A stretch of 64,000 bases of DNA, from positions 952,505-1,016,504 of the forward strand of contig CAWGND010000014.1 in the NCBI GenBank assembly GCA_963823845.1, read 5' to 3'. The position numbers were made by a program, and so were the translations under genes. Positions 47,025 to 55,972 of this stretch are shown here, piece after piece (position 1 is the first letter of the stretch; the number at the start of each line of letters is the position of its first letter). The notes beneath the pieces were generated by a model. The model did not search any database, had not been told where the DNA came from, and saw only the letters and a program-made list of their open reading frames with translations. The DNA is from Alloacidobacterium sp963823845. Lineage in GTDB: Bacteria; Acidobacteriota; Terriglobia; Terriglobales; Acidobacteriaceae.

Positions 47025-48068
47025 TCAACGGCTTCCTCCGGCATATTCACGTCCCTTCCAGACTACGCGTTTCGTTACCGTATGGTCGAACCAGCTCTTC
47101 CATAGCAGCCAGACAAAAAGGGGCAGTCCGAAGACACTCAACAGGCAATTTCCAAGCGGAAAATTCGACTTCGCCACCCTCCGATAAAAACGCCAAAGCG
47201 TTCGCAGCCAGATCAGCAGAATCACCAGCCGCGCCGTAATCCAGGGTGTGCTCACGCTCAGCGGTCCAGGAAAATACCACGCCAACACCGGGAGACCTGC
47301 CAGCAGCAGAATATCGAGCATCTTCCACGCAGCCGTAATCAATGTGTTCCCGAAGAGCAGCGCAAGATTTTTCGTCCACCCTTCGCACATCTGGCGGAAA
47401 CTGCGATACATGCGCACACCCAAAGCATCCGGTGCATAGCGGAATCGCAGCCCCAGCTTGCGTCGCTTCACCAGATAAGCGAGATCGACGTCCTCCAGCA
47501 TCGAATCGGCCACCGCCTCGTGGCCGCCGATCTGAACATACGCATCCCGCCTTATCAGGAGAAACTGCCCGTTCGCCGCCGCCAGCCGCGACTCAGGGTC
47601 GGACACCTTCGCCGGCGGATACGCCAGCGCCAGTTCACTGAAGACCAGAGGCATCAGTGCCCGCTGCCAGAAACCGCTTACTATCTGCCGCGGCGAGTAC
47701 GACAGCATCGCTACCTTATGCTTTTTCGCCTCATGCAAAGCGCGCCGCAAGTCACCGGGCTCATGCTCCGTGTCCGCATCGGTAAACAGCAGCCACTCCC
47801 CCTGCGCCTGCTTCGCAGCTGTCCACGCAGCGTTGGCCTTGCCCGTCCACCCCTTCGGCAGAGCAGCCGGATTGATCACCGTAACCCCGGCAAAACTCTG
47901 CGCAATCTCCTGCGTTCGGTCCGTCGACCCGTCATCGACAACTAGCAATTCCCAGTCGCGGCCTAATTTCCAGCCTTCGTCCGATTGCGAAATCAGCGAT
48001 TCCAGGCAAGGCCCCAGGCAGTCCTCTTCGTTTCTTGCGGGAACAATTACCGACAGGTTCAAGGCCAC
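47025..48068 (-). CDS. GT2 membrane glycosyltransferase
   Basis: The 347-residue protein has a GT-A fold: LSVIVPARNEEDCLGPCLES, ELLVVDDGSTDRTQEIA, WLLFTDADTEHEPGDLRRAL (DxD), and SMLEDVDLAYLVKRRKLGLR, with hydrophobic segments in the C-terminal 120 residues. It resembles HpnB-like and other lipid-sugar transferases, but the acceptor cannot be told. It lies 33 bp before the pterin genes and may share their transcript. Confidence 0.85.
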   Translation of the reverse strand: MALNLSVIVPARNEEDCLGPCLESLISQSDEGWKLGRDWELLVVDDGSTDRTQEIAQSFAGVTVINPAALPKGWTGKANAAWTAAKQAQGEWLLFTDADTEHEPGDLRRALHEAKKHKVAMLSYSPRQIVSGFWQRALMPLVFSELALAYPPAKVSDPESRLAAANGQFLLIRRDAYVQIGGHEAVADSMLEDVDLAYLVKRRKLGLRFRYAPDALGVRMYRSFRQMCEGWTKNLALLFGNTLITAAWKMLDILLLAGLPVLAWYFPGPLSVSTPWITARLVILLIWLRTLWRFYRRVAKSNFPLGNCLLSVFGLPLFVWLLWKSWFDHTVTKRVVWKGREYAGGSR

Positions 48069-48099
48069 TCCAAGCGAATCCAGAACGTATTATAGAAAT

Positions 48100-48630
48100 G
48101 TGGGCGGCTTTAGAATTTCCAGACAATGGGCACACCGTACTTCCCGCTCGACTCTGGCGGGGGGTATAGGATTCATTTTCCTTATCGTGGTCAGCGGATG
48201 CGACCGCGGCTCCCACCCCGCTCAGTTAGCCAAACAGGCGCCGAACTTCACCATCGTTGATGGCGCAAAGACCATCCGCCTGACCGACTATCGCGGCAAA
48301 GTGGTTGTTCTCAATTTCTGGGCCTCCTGGTGCGCCCCCTGCCTGGAGGAGCTTCCCTCGCTCATCGATCTGCAGAAACAGATGCCGCAGGTCGTAGTTC
48401 TCGGCGTCGATTTCAACGACAATCCCGACTCCTACCGCCAATTCCTCATCGACAATCACGTCGACCTGCTTACCATCCGCGACGAATCGCAGCAGAGCAA
48501 CCTGGCTTTTGGCACAACCCGTCCACCCGAGACATACATCATCGACGGCCAGGGGAAAATTCGTCGCAAGTTCATTGGCCCGCAGGACTGGACCAACCCC
48601 GAAATCATGAACTATCTCAAGAATCTTTGA
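48100..48630 (+). CDS. TlpA/ResA-like thiol-disulfide lipoprotein
   Basis: The protein, about 176 residues, has a lipoprotein signal (AGGIGFIFLIVVSGC) and a thioredoxin-fold domain of the TlpA type: LTDYRGKVVVLNFWASWCAP followed by C (CxxC), VVVLGVDFNDNPDSYRQFL and the cis-Pro region RPPETYIIDGQGKI. It is a periplasmic disulfide reductase or oxidase. GTG 48100 is the best start; it is divergent from the GT2 gene, 31 bp away. No ribosome-binding site stands out. Confidence 0.85.
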   Translation: MGGFRISRQWAHRTSRSTLAGGIGFIFLIVVSGCDRGSHPAQLAKQAPNFTIVDGAKTIRLTDYRGKVVVLNFWASWCAPCLEELPSLIDLQKQMPQVVVLGVDFNDNPDSYRQFLIDNHVDLLTIRDESQQSNLAFGTTRPPETYIIDGQGKIRRKFIGPQDWTNPEIMNYLKNL

Positions 48631-48671
48631 TCTCTAAATCAGCCAACTCGCCCCCTTGCTATCATTTCCCT

Positions 48672-48962
48672 ATGACCACCGTAGAAATCCTCTTCCGCTA
48701 CGAACAGCACCCGACCGAAGCAGCCATGGTAGCGCTCAATAACATGAGCGAGGTCTACGGCATCCGCCGCGTCCAGTTGAAAGAAGCTCCGAAAACGATT
48801 CGGGTGGAATATGATGCAACACGTCTCAATCAGGCGATCGTCACCGAGTTGCTGCGCCGCGCCGGCATTAACATCGCAGAAGAACTGCCTCTCATCCCGC
48901 CACAACCTCTCATCCCGCCACAACCCGCCGCCGCAGCGCCGCTCCCCGCGCCAGCAAAGTAG
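48672..48962 (+). CDS. Small conserved-looking protein with a Pro-rich tail, 96 aa
   Basis: From ATG 48672, the first 72 residues (TTVEILFRYEQHPTEAAMVA, YGIRRVQLKEAPKTIRVEYD) look like a beta-alpha-beta-beta-alpha-beta fold similar to heavy-metal-associated domains, but without the CxxC pair. The tail repeats LIPPQP twice (an 18-bp tandem DNA repeat near 48890-48925) and ends in Ala/Pro. Function unknown. It lies 41 bp after the TlpA-like gene. Confidence 0.6.
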   Translation: MTTVEILFRYEQHPTEAAMVALNNMSEVYGIRRVQLKEAPKTIRVEYDATRLNQAIVTELLRRAGINIAEELPLIPPQPLIPPQPAAAAPLPAPAK

Positions 48963-49358
48963 TCAGGCAGAGTGGTCCGCAGTCAGCATGTTCGCATCCC
49001 GCGATAGCACCCAACTTCCGTCCGACAGTCTGCGAAGAATCGTAAGCGTATAGCCGGTACGTTTCATCGGCACGCCCCCGCCGCGCGGTGTGATTGTCAC
49101 CCACAGATGGTTCCGCAGATAGGCAAAGTCCCCAGCCACATGCAACTCTTCGATCTCTGATCGCACATCGATTCGCACGTGCTCTAGTCCCCGGCGCAGC
49201 CCCTCTGCAAACGACTCTTTGCCGAATGGTTCCCGGCCCGCGATTAGAAATACCGCATCCTCAGCAATCATGCTCAGGACTGTCGCCACATCGCCAGCCA
49301 TCGAAGCGTTATTCCACCGCGCGACCAGATCGCGGATTGCCTGTTCATCGTTCTGCAT
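48963..49358 (-). CDS. SnoaL-like / DUF4440 protein
   Basis: The 131-residue protein has a cystatin-like cone fold: QAIRDLVARWNNASMAGDVA, VLSMIAEDAVFLIAGREPFG, DFAYLRNHLWVTITPRGGG and GSWVLSRDANML. This is the SgcJ/EcaC-type group of NTF2-like proteins; the function is not known and may be binding or a small-molecule reaction. Its stop touches that of the preceding convergent gene. Confidence 0.85.
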   Translation of the reverse strand: MQNDEQAIRDLVARWNNASMAGDVATVLSMIAEDAVFLIAGREPFGKESFAEGLRRGLEHVRIDVRSEIEELHVAGDFAYLRNHLWVTITPRGGGVPMKRTGYTLTILRRLSDGSWVLSRDANMLTADHSA

Positions 49359-49521
49359 GTGGGGATGCTCTCCTTCTGCGTCAGCTTAGAACACCAGACG
49401 CGCCCGCGCCAGATAAAGGGGAATCGGCCTCCAAAACGAACCATCCAGAACCCGCTGCGCGGTTTGCGAAAGCGCGCAGAACTTGATATCCTTTAAAGAG
49501 TTCGCAGTCACCCACCATTGC

Positions 49522-49598
49522 GCGCCCATAGCTCAGTTGGATAGAGCGATTGACTACGAATCAATAGGTCGGAGGTTCGAATCCTTCTGGGCGCGCCA
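49522..49598 (+). tRNA. tRNA-Arg (ACG anticodon)
   Basis: The acceptor stem GCGCCCA/TGGGCGC, D-arm AGCTCAGTTGGATAGAG, anticodon loop CTACGAA (ACG) and T-loop GGTTCGAATCC are all normal; CCA is encoded at 49596-49598. The A of the anticodon would be edited to inosine. An integrase gene begins 26 bp after it, so its 3' end is a likely attachment site. Confidence 0.96.
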
Positions 49599-49624
49599 CT
49601 TAAAATCAAATACTTACCTTCAAT

Positions 49625-50710
49625 TTACCAACTCTCGTGAGCGGTTATGTCAGGCGAAATGTCAGGCAGCGCAACAGCCTTGCGATTCCGCTTGTTCACA
49701 ATCTCCGCAGCCTTATCGACTTCCGGATGCAGATATTTTTGCGTTACGCTCAAGCTGCTGTGCCCGAGCAACTTCATGAGCGATGCAATGTCGCCACCCT
49801 CATCCAAGTAGCGCGTTGCGAAAGTGTGCCGAGCTGAGTACGGCACGATGGTTGATGGAATCGGTGGAATACCCCGCAGCAGTGCTTCTTTGTTTGCAAC
49901 CTTCACCGTTGCGTGCCACGCCTTTGTAATTGTGGCCCTGTGACCCGACTCTGATTCAGCCGGGAAAACCCACTCGCCTTTCACCTGGCGCGCCCGTAGG
50001 AGCGACCGCATTCGATTCGATAGGGGAAGGTATCTCTTCGAACGCATCGACTTCCCATAGGGCACAAGAAGACGATCCCGATCCCACTGGATATGCTCAG
50101 GCTTCATCCGCATGACTTCTTCCGGCCGCATCCCGCAATCGAAGATGATTGTGAGAATGTCGCCCAGCAGATCCTCAGCCACACGCAGCAGTAGTGCTTC
50201 CCACTCAGGAGTTATGATCCCCTCGCGGCCGTACTCCTTCCGGAGCTTGATACGAGGAACGCCGCGGAGCACTCCGACGTCAGCCGCATAAGACAGCATC
50301 CGTCGAAGGGTACGCAGGGCTTGATTCGCATTCGAAGGACCACCCGGAAACACCAGTACTGCGGCCTCTGACGTACCGATGTGACCCAATCGCATGTGAG
50401 CCACTTCCGTAGACTGCAAGAGTCGCCAGCCGTTCCGGTAGCAGTACACGGTATCTGCATCTAAGCTGCCGGCGAGTTTCTGTTTCTGGATATGCTCAAG
50501 GAACCGTTTTGCCAACTCCTTGAGCAGCGGAGCCTTGCGGAGCATAACGTTGCCACCCTGTTGAACGACTTCTGCCCGCTTCAGCGCTTCAAACATCTCT
50601 GCCTTGCTCTTAGCGGTTTCCCGCGTGGAACCCCAATACGGAACACCGTTGTGTTCGAACTGGTAGTGCCAATACTTACCTCGTTTTCTTAGCGCGGATC
50701 TCCCCTTCAA
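49625..50710 (-). CDS. Tyrosine recombinase (phage-type integrase)
   Basis: About 361 residues. The N-terminus (RKRGKYWHYQFEHNGVPYWG) is an arm-binding-like strand region. The catalytic domain has Arg in IFDCGMRPEEVMRMK, SARHTFATRYLDEGG, and LLGHSSLSVTQKYLHP with the Tyr. The frame is open to 50863, but the upstream part overlaps another gene; the likely start is TTG at 50710, 35 bp inside the preceding HTH gene. The 3' end lies 26 bp from tRNA-Arg. Confidence 0.85.
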   Translation of the reverse strand: MKGRSALRKRGKYWHYQFEHNGVPYWGSTRETAKSKAEMFEALKRAEVVQQGGNVMLRKAPLLKELAKRFLEHIQKQKLAGSLDADTVYCYRNGWRLLQSTEVAHMRLGHIGTSEAAVLVFPGGPSNANQALRTLRRMLSYAADVGVLRGVPRIKLRKEYGREGIITPEWEALLLRVAEDLLGDILTIIFDCGMRPEEVMRMKPEHIQWDRDRLLVPYGKSMRSKRYLPLSNRMRSLLRARQVKGEWVFPAESESGHRATITKAWHATVKVANKEALLRGIPPIPSTIVPYSARHTFATRYLDEGGDIASLMKLLGHSSLSVTQKYLHPEVDKAAEIVNKRNRKAVALPDISPDITAHESW

Positions 50711-50987
50711 ATGCTGCCCGCACGGAAGGAACCCGTTTGCACTTTTCCAGATGGTCAAGCACATGAGGCAAATAATATCGCACCGAGGCATTCCTACCCG
50801 ATCCGAGTTTGACGTAAGGGAAACCGATCCCCTGGCACCGCTGACGCCGTAGCGACTTTTCACTTAAGCCGAGCCAATCGGCGAGCTGTTTTTCTGTAAG
50901 AACTGCCGCATGGCGAATCTGTGCAGCCAAACGCTCATCGTTGGGCAGGTCACGCGCGGCCCCGGCAACACCCTCAAAGATCTGCAT
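50676..50987 (-). CDS. HTH (AlpA/MerR-like) DNA-binding protein
   Basis: The 103-residue protein has a winged-helix region: VLTEKQLADWLGLSEKSLRR, QRCQGIGFPYVKLGSGRNAS and VRYYLPHVLDHLEKC. Such proteins are excisionase- or AlpA-like regulators next to integrases. Its 3' end overlaps the integrase start, and its ATG (50987) overlaps the end of the small HTH gene upstream, so the three are probably co-transcribed. Confidence 0.75.
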   Translation of the reverse strand: MQIFEGVAGAARDLPNDERLAAQIRHAAVLTEKQLADWLGLSEKSLRRQRCQGIGFPYVKLGSGRNASVRYYLPHVLDHLEKCKRVPSVRAAFEGEIRAKKTR

Positions 50988-51159
50988 GAATTTTTCCTTT
51001 GTGAATGGATTGGGTGTTACGTCTGAAACGCATGAATCTCAAGGAAACCGGCACCCTCAATGTCTGCGCGATTTCAGAAACGGTTAGCAACTGCGCAAAA
51101 TGCTCAGCGCCAGTTATTCCGGTCATCTCGTGACGATATGTGTTGATAGTCTGCGCCAT
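50974..51159 (-). CDS. Small HTH protein, possibly truncated excisionase
   Basis: The 61-residue protein contains LLTVSEIAQTLRVPVSLRFM, the first helix-turn-helix of excisionase-type proteins. The family would go on with a wing (usually SWVYEH..), which is missing here, and the tail is basic. AGGAAG lies before ATG 51159. It may be a truncated remnant still translated. Its 3' end overlaps the next gene by 14 bp. Confidence 0.5.
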   Translation of the reverse strand: MAQTINTYRHEMTGITGAEHFAQLLTVSEIAQTLRVPVSLRFMRFRRNTQSIHKGKIHADL

Positions 51160-51267
51160 TTCGACTTCCTATGGCCCAATCATGTCCTTGTTTTTCGCCG
51201 GTGTCCAAGACCTTCTACGTCAATGTTGATGCCCATAAAGCATCAACGCGCAAGGCATCGGCACTAA

Positions 51268-51492
51268 GTGTTGTACGAGATGGTTACCGGCCAAGCCCCC
51301 TTCGGGGGCAAGAGCTTGGTGAGCATATCCTCGGGGATCCTGCCGGCGCCCATCACCGCGCTCAAGCCACTCGTCCCCTTGGCGCTGGACCATGCGATTC
51401 GAGGTTGCCTAGTGAAGAATCCGGATGACCGCGGGCAGACAGCTCGCGATCTGTCGCACGAGCTGATCCGAATTAGCCGGCTCGCCCATTAG
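51268..51492 (+). pseudogene. C-lobe fragment of a Ser/Thr protein kinase
   Basis: The frame reads LYEMVTGQAPFGGKSLVSIS and PLALDHAIRGCLVKNPDDRG with QTARDLSHELIRI, the last third of a PknB-type kinase domain. Everything upstream, including the ATP site and catalytic loop, is missing, and the protein ends soon after the domain. It is a remnant. Confidence 0.75.
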
Positions 51493-51872
51493 AAGTCCGA
51501 ATGCTTCGTGCCGTATTACCGGCAAGAACGAAGCCGCAGGCGCCGCGGACGCTGAATTGTGCCATACTGAGGCTGTATGGGCCGGAAAAGTTCGCCATTA
51601 TCGGCTTTGCGTCGTAAAGTGCTAACTCATTAATTATCAGCAGGCTCTGATTCAAAATCCATAGACTCACGCAATCCGCGGCAAACGCCTGCGGCTTCCT
51701 TCTTGCCTCCAAATCGAAAACGACTCGCATCAGCATCGTCGCCCATCTTAAGCGTCGTGCGCGAGTCGTTTCCGATGTCTGCGTAGCGGTAACACGGAAG
51801 TTTCGGGCGGCCCGGGTCGAAATGTCCGTATTGTCGACATCCCGGACACCGTAACTGGGTATCATTGGCGAC
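51493..51872. other. About 380 bp without a supported gene
   Basis: A minus-strand frame (51473-51940) is open here but shows no recognisable protein and overlaps neighbouring genes, so I do not call it. Confidence 0.4.
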
Positions 51873-52283
51873 ATGGTGAAAAAGCAGCGCCGAACCCTAT
51901 GGTCGGCAGTCAGCTTAGGGACGCTCGCTCTTGTCTGCATGGCACTCTTGGGCGCATCCCTACTGGAAGGTTTAGTTCCGCAGTCGACTCAGTTGTAATC
52001 TGCGAAGTGGCTGCTCAAGTCTGGGAAGTACAAAAGCGAAGTGTTGGGCCAGCCGACGGAGCCGACCAGAGACCTGAAGCATATTCAGTGGGACGGCTGG
52101 GGCTGGGGCGGGAACAATACGGTAGTCTACCTCGTCTTCGATCCACTGGCCCATGGTGCAACCAGCGGCTCAGCGGGCAACTATCCGGGCATTCCCTGCG
52201 AGATTTATCGCGTTCGCAGGCTCGAAAGCCAGTCGTATACCGTTCAGTTCTATACCGACTCCGATTGGAACCACTGCTATTGA
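51873..52283 (+). pseudogene. Secreted hypothetical protein with an in-frame stop
   Basis: ATG 51873 starts a signal-peptide-like region (SLGTLALVCMALLGASLLEG). TAA at 51996 stops it, but the same frame goes on: SAKWLLKSGKYKSEVLGQPT, HIQWDGWGWGGNNTVVYLVF and RRLESQSYTVQFYTDSDWNH with C at the end. The continuous frame on both sides indicates a single nonsense change. The body resembles small secreted Acidobacteria proteins; function unknown. Confidence 0.55.
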
Positions 52284-52437
52284 GAATCTAGGCATTTTGG
52301 AACGGATCACCGGCAATACGGAAATTACAGTCGAAATTTCCGGATCTCCGACAATTCAGCACTCTGCCCAGAGTCTGTACCCAATTCGTACAATAGTGCT
52401 CCCGGGTTTGAAGCTCCGGCTTGATGAGATTGAACGA

Positions 52438-53025
52438 TTACTCAAGTTTGAACGAGCGATTCCAGGTCTCGATGACGCGTGTCTCGCGTTCAAATCCGAG
52501 TGTGCTCACCGAACCTGTTCCCAATGCCAATAGGCTGCCCGCTTCCGGCGGTAGACCGATCCAGGTGGCGGCCAGTATGCGGAGAATATGGGCATGGGAA
52601 AAGAGCGCGACTTGTCCAACTGAAGCTGTGCACCGATCAATTATCGATTGGGCTCTGGCTTCTACCTGTACAAGCGTCTCCCCTTCACGAGGATTGTTCT
52701 TCCAGATCGTCCACCCAGGCTGCTCCTTTCGGATGTCAGCGGTTGTGCGGCCTTCGTATTCTCCGTAATCCCATTCGCTTAAATCGGAATCAATCTGAGC
52801 AACATCACCATAGCCTGTGATGCCACAGGTTTCGCGTGCACGTTGGCGCGGACTGGTCAGCACCAGAGAAAACTCCTGCTGGTGCAGATGATCTGCCATG
52901 TGCGCAGCGCGTTCCCGTCCTCGGCCGGTTAGAGCAATATCCGTCCTGCTGGTATGCGCACCGGATAAACTCCATTCTGTTTCGCCATGTCGAATCAGCC
53001 AAAGCCGTACTTTGTGGTCGGACAT
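52438..53025 (-). CDS. Histidine-phosphatase-family protein (phosphoglycerate-mutase-like)
   Basis: The 195-residue protein has the catalytic RHG motif (RLWLIRHGETEWSLSG), the RARET segment (TSPRQRARETCG), the Glu pair (DLSEWDYGEYEGR) and the second His in VALFSHAHILRILAA. It removes phosphate from an unknown small substrate (SixA/cobC/GpmB-like). ATG 53025 (MSDHKV) fits the family better than 53046. It is intact. Confidence 0.9.
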   Translation of the reverse strand: MSDHKVRLWLIRHGETEWSLSGAHTSRTDIALTGRGRERAAHMADHLHQQEFSLVLTSPRQRARETCGITGYGDVAQIDSDLSEWDYGEYEGRTTADIRKEQPGWTIWKNNPREGETLVQVEARAQSIIDRCTASVGQVALFSHAHILRILAATWIGLPPEAGSLLALGTGSVSTLGFERETRVIETWNRSFKLE

Positions 53026-53547
53026 GTCTTCACTCCACTCGCACAATTGAATTTACCGCAGCCATGTTAAACGCAGGACCATCGAATCCCAGCCTCAATC
53101 CAGCGGAGTCCGGTATTCCCGATCATGATCCAGCTCTTTCAAAATGTGGCAATATGCGGCGCGTTGTCATGGCCCCAAAATTCCTCAGACCAGAAACCAT
53201 AAGGGAAGTATTGCCGACATCCATGTAAGTCAAAGTCAAGAGAAAAGCGCGAGGTTTCCGGGCGCGCTCAGGAGAGCGCGCATTCGACTGATCAGGATGC
53301 CTCATAGCGCAACAGTGCCTCTCGGCGGGTGGTTCCTGCTCATGCAGAACCGGACATCCATTTGCTGTCTCGGGCTCCGAAGAGCCGTCACAGAAGATTG
53401 AGTTTGTGTTCTCTGCCAGTCCCGAAACAATTCGTAGTGAGCCTCCGGAGTTTCGCTCCTTCGCTCAGTCGGCTAATCGGCGGGACCTGGCAGTCTGCGC
53501 ATCGATAAATCCTGATGTTTTTGCCTTCTCCTTATTAGGAAAGGTTT
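53026..53547. other. Intergenic, about 520 bp
   Basis: A plus-strand stretch from about 53385 reads QKIEFVFSASPETIRSEPPE and on to 53569 without a start codon; it may be a gene tail cut by the IS110 element, but this is weak. The right end of that element should lie near 53500. Confidence 0.35.
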
Positions 53548-54580
53548 TTACGCTGCTGCCGTTCGGCTGAACTTCTCGGCAGGCACGAAGTCCTGATGCC
53601 TGCGCTCCACCGCGAGCATGTAGCAGACCATTTTCCTGGCTACCGCCAGCGTGGCCCGGTTGGGATTTCCTCTCTCCAGTTCTCTGGCACGGATCACGGC
53701 GAGTTCATGGCACTCCCGCGGCGCCAGCTTGGCTGCTTCGATCAGCACTCGCTGGATATGCTTGTTGCGCTGCTTGGAGATCGGCATCCGCATCACCTTG
53801 TCGGCCGAGCTCTTCTCATCTCCGCACAGCCCGCAGTAGCTGATCGCTTGCTTGATCGAAGTGAAGCGCGTGAAGTCGCCGATCTCCAGAGCCCAGGTCA
53901 GTGCGGTGATCGGCCCCACCCGGGCACGGTCCTGAAGCCGCCGTAGCCGCTCCTTCAGAAGCGGATCGCGCTCCAGCGAACTGACCAGGGCATAGTCGAG
54001 CTTCTGCGAACGGCCGATCATCTCCCGGCTCAGCTTCAGCAGCGGCCGTATGCTCTCGTTGACCTCTTCGTTGGTCGACATCAGTTCGGCGAAGTAGCCG
54101 ACCTTGTGCAGCCGCTGCTTGTTGTAGCTCACCCCGGTCTCCATCAGCAGGCCGGAGACCCGGTTCTTCATCTGCACCATCTGCCTGACCACCAGGTTCC
54201 GATAGCGCAGCGTACGGCGCCGGTCGCGGATCTCCGTCGAGGCCATGTGGCACTCGGGCAGGAAGTCGCAGCGCAGGCAGTCGGCGATCTTGCCGGCATC
54301 GATCTTGTCGTTCTTCTTCTTGGCCGCGGCGATCGCCCGCAGCATCAGCGGATGCGCGACCTTCACCTTCTCGGCATGCGGAAGCAGATGATCATAAATC
54401 CAGCCGGTGAAGATCGTCGCTTCCATGGCGATCATGCGGGGTTGGGGAATCGTCCTGACCCAGCGCGTCCAGCTCGCGCCGCGTCGATCCGATCTTGCCT
54501 TCCTGGTGCACACGACCAGCCGCGTCCTTCACGCAATAGCTGATCGTCTTCTTGTGAACATCCAGTCCGATGTAATACAT
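53548..54580 (-). pseudogene. IS110-family transposase, frameshifted
   Basis: The start (MYYIGLDVHKKTISYCVKDA, from ATG 54580) has the first Asp of the DEDD site. Near 54460 one base too many shifts the frame; the rest follows as VRTIPQPRMIAMEATIFTGW, AKKKNDKIDAGKIADCLRCD and RARVGPITALTWALEIGDFT, DEKSSADKVMRMPISKQRNK to the stop at 53548. Whole, it would be about 343 residues. It is not of the same subgroup as the transposase at 14198. The frameshift should make it inactive unless bypassed. Confidence 0.85.
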
Positions 54581-55084
54581 ATCGTCTCTGAGGAGCCTCC
54601 GAGGTTGTTCTCTGAATCAGCCTCACCGCTGAGTTCAGCCTTTTGTAACACCTCGTGCTCCTCCTGACTTAACATTCAAACAATACGGAGATAACGGGCC
54701 GGGTCGTCCCTTTCTGGCCCCTCGGGGCTATTACCCCAGAATGGCACACCTAAGTGTTTGGTCACGTATACGCAGCACCTCTGTTCGGATCGTCCTTGTA
54801 TACAGGAGTTCACGCCAACACGCTGAGCATGGGCTGCAAGTCATAGATTTGTAGTGGGACAAAACCTAAACAGTGAATGGCTTTCCAGTTGCTGCTGATC
54901 AGGTGTTCCCGCGGCGATCTGAGTATCACAAGGGGCCTTGCCGCCGCGTGTGAAGGAAGCCAGGGGGACCGGCGATATAACCACAAGTGGGAGCTATCGA
55001 GTCATTGCTCGAGCGCGATCACTCATTGGCGAAGATCGCCCGCTGCCCTGCTAAGTACCCCTCAACACAAGGAGTTTATCGCTG
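54581..55084 (-). other. Non-coding left end of the IS110 element, candidate bridge-RNA region
   Basis: No gene is supported between the transposase start and the next gene. In the IS110 branch the guide RNA comes from the non-coding end upstream of the transposase. Short complementary segments (GGCC...GGCC near 54700-54720, CCCCTCGGGG near 54718-54728) show it can fold, but the element's outer limit was not found. Confidence 0.35.
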
Positions 55085-55687
55085 ATGCCCAAACCAACTA
55101 GACGCTCACAGGGAGCAGCCGCAAACCGCGCCGCTCTTACAACCTCAACCGTTCCGACCAATCCTGAACCCACCCACCGCCAGAACTCCACAGGCTACAA
55201 CCTCGACTGGCATACAGGTTACTTCGCAAGAATTAGGGGATTGAGCCGTGGTGACTCGCTGCCCGAAATCGACGGCGACAACATCGCAGATGAGAACGAA
55301 CAGAAGCGTGTCTTCTACTCGCGTCTCAATCGCATCCTTGCCGATTGCCCACCAGCCGGAATGTATCTCGCCCTGACCGCTACAAAGCACGTCCCCGCCG
55401 ACGCGCTGAACCGTGTCCGCCGTGAACTCAAGCGCCGAGAGCATGAGGATGCAGAGATCGACGTTATTGTTGACGGACTCCTTCACAACCTCAACGAGGC
55501 TCGACGGCAGACAGCAGCCGACTTCCCCGACTCTCGACCGCTGGATGGCTTCGCTCTTGTCTTTCGTACTGCTTACATGGAATATCAGAGACTCTTACAG
55601 AGGGCGAATGTGCCTGAACCAGAGCGTGAAAAGCGCGTCCGTCTTATGCTGGAAGCCTACGATGCAAAAAAGGCAGCTGCACAGTGA
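55085..55687 (+). CDS. Hypothetical protein, 200 aa
   Basis: AAGGAG lies 10-15 bases before ATG 55085. The first 40 residues are Ala/Thr/Pro-rich and probably disordered; the rest is helical and charged (NRVRRELKRREHEDAEIDVI, VDGLLHNLNEARRQTAADFP). No domain is recognised. Codon use is normal for a gene. Its place in the integrase-linked segment fits cargo. Confidence 0.55.
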   Translation: MPKPTRRSQGAAANRAALTTSTVPTNPEPTHRQNSTGYNLDWHTGYFARIRGLSRGDSLPEIDGDNIADENEQKRVFYSRLNRILADCPPAGMYLALTATKHVPADALNRVRRELKRREHEDAEIDVIVDGLLHNLNEARRQTAADFPDSRPLDGFALVFRTAYMEYQRLLQRANVPEPEREKRVRLMLEAYDAKKAAAQ

Positions 55688-55972
55688 GCTATCCTTCACT
55701 CGCAAACGTCAAGCACTGGCGTATCAACAGCTTGTGGCTCTGGACTGTAGTTCGTCAAACAAACTCAGCCTAACCCACGACCAGCGCATCGAGCCGGTCA
55801 CACCATAATGACTACTCAACGCTAGCGCGTTTTTCAGGACTAATCCTGGAGAGGGCGCCTGACCAATTTTCGATGAGTGCATTGCCCTGTGGGTGTTGAA
55901 AAAGTCGGCGTGTTTTCTGCGACTCCGGGTGGACTGTGCGCTTAGCCGAGGTGGTGTTGCCGGCGCCGGTAT

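Noticed and set aside
51473..51940. A 155-codon minus-strand gene
   Set aside because: It overlaps the kinase fragment and the secreted-protein gene and has no recognisable segment or ribosome-binding site.
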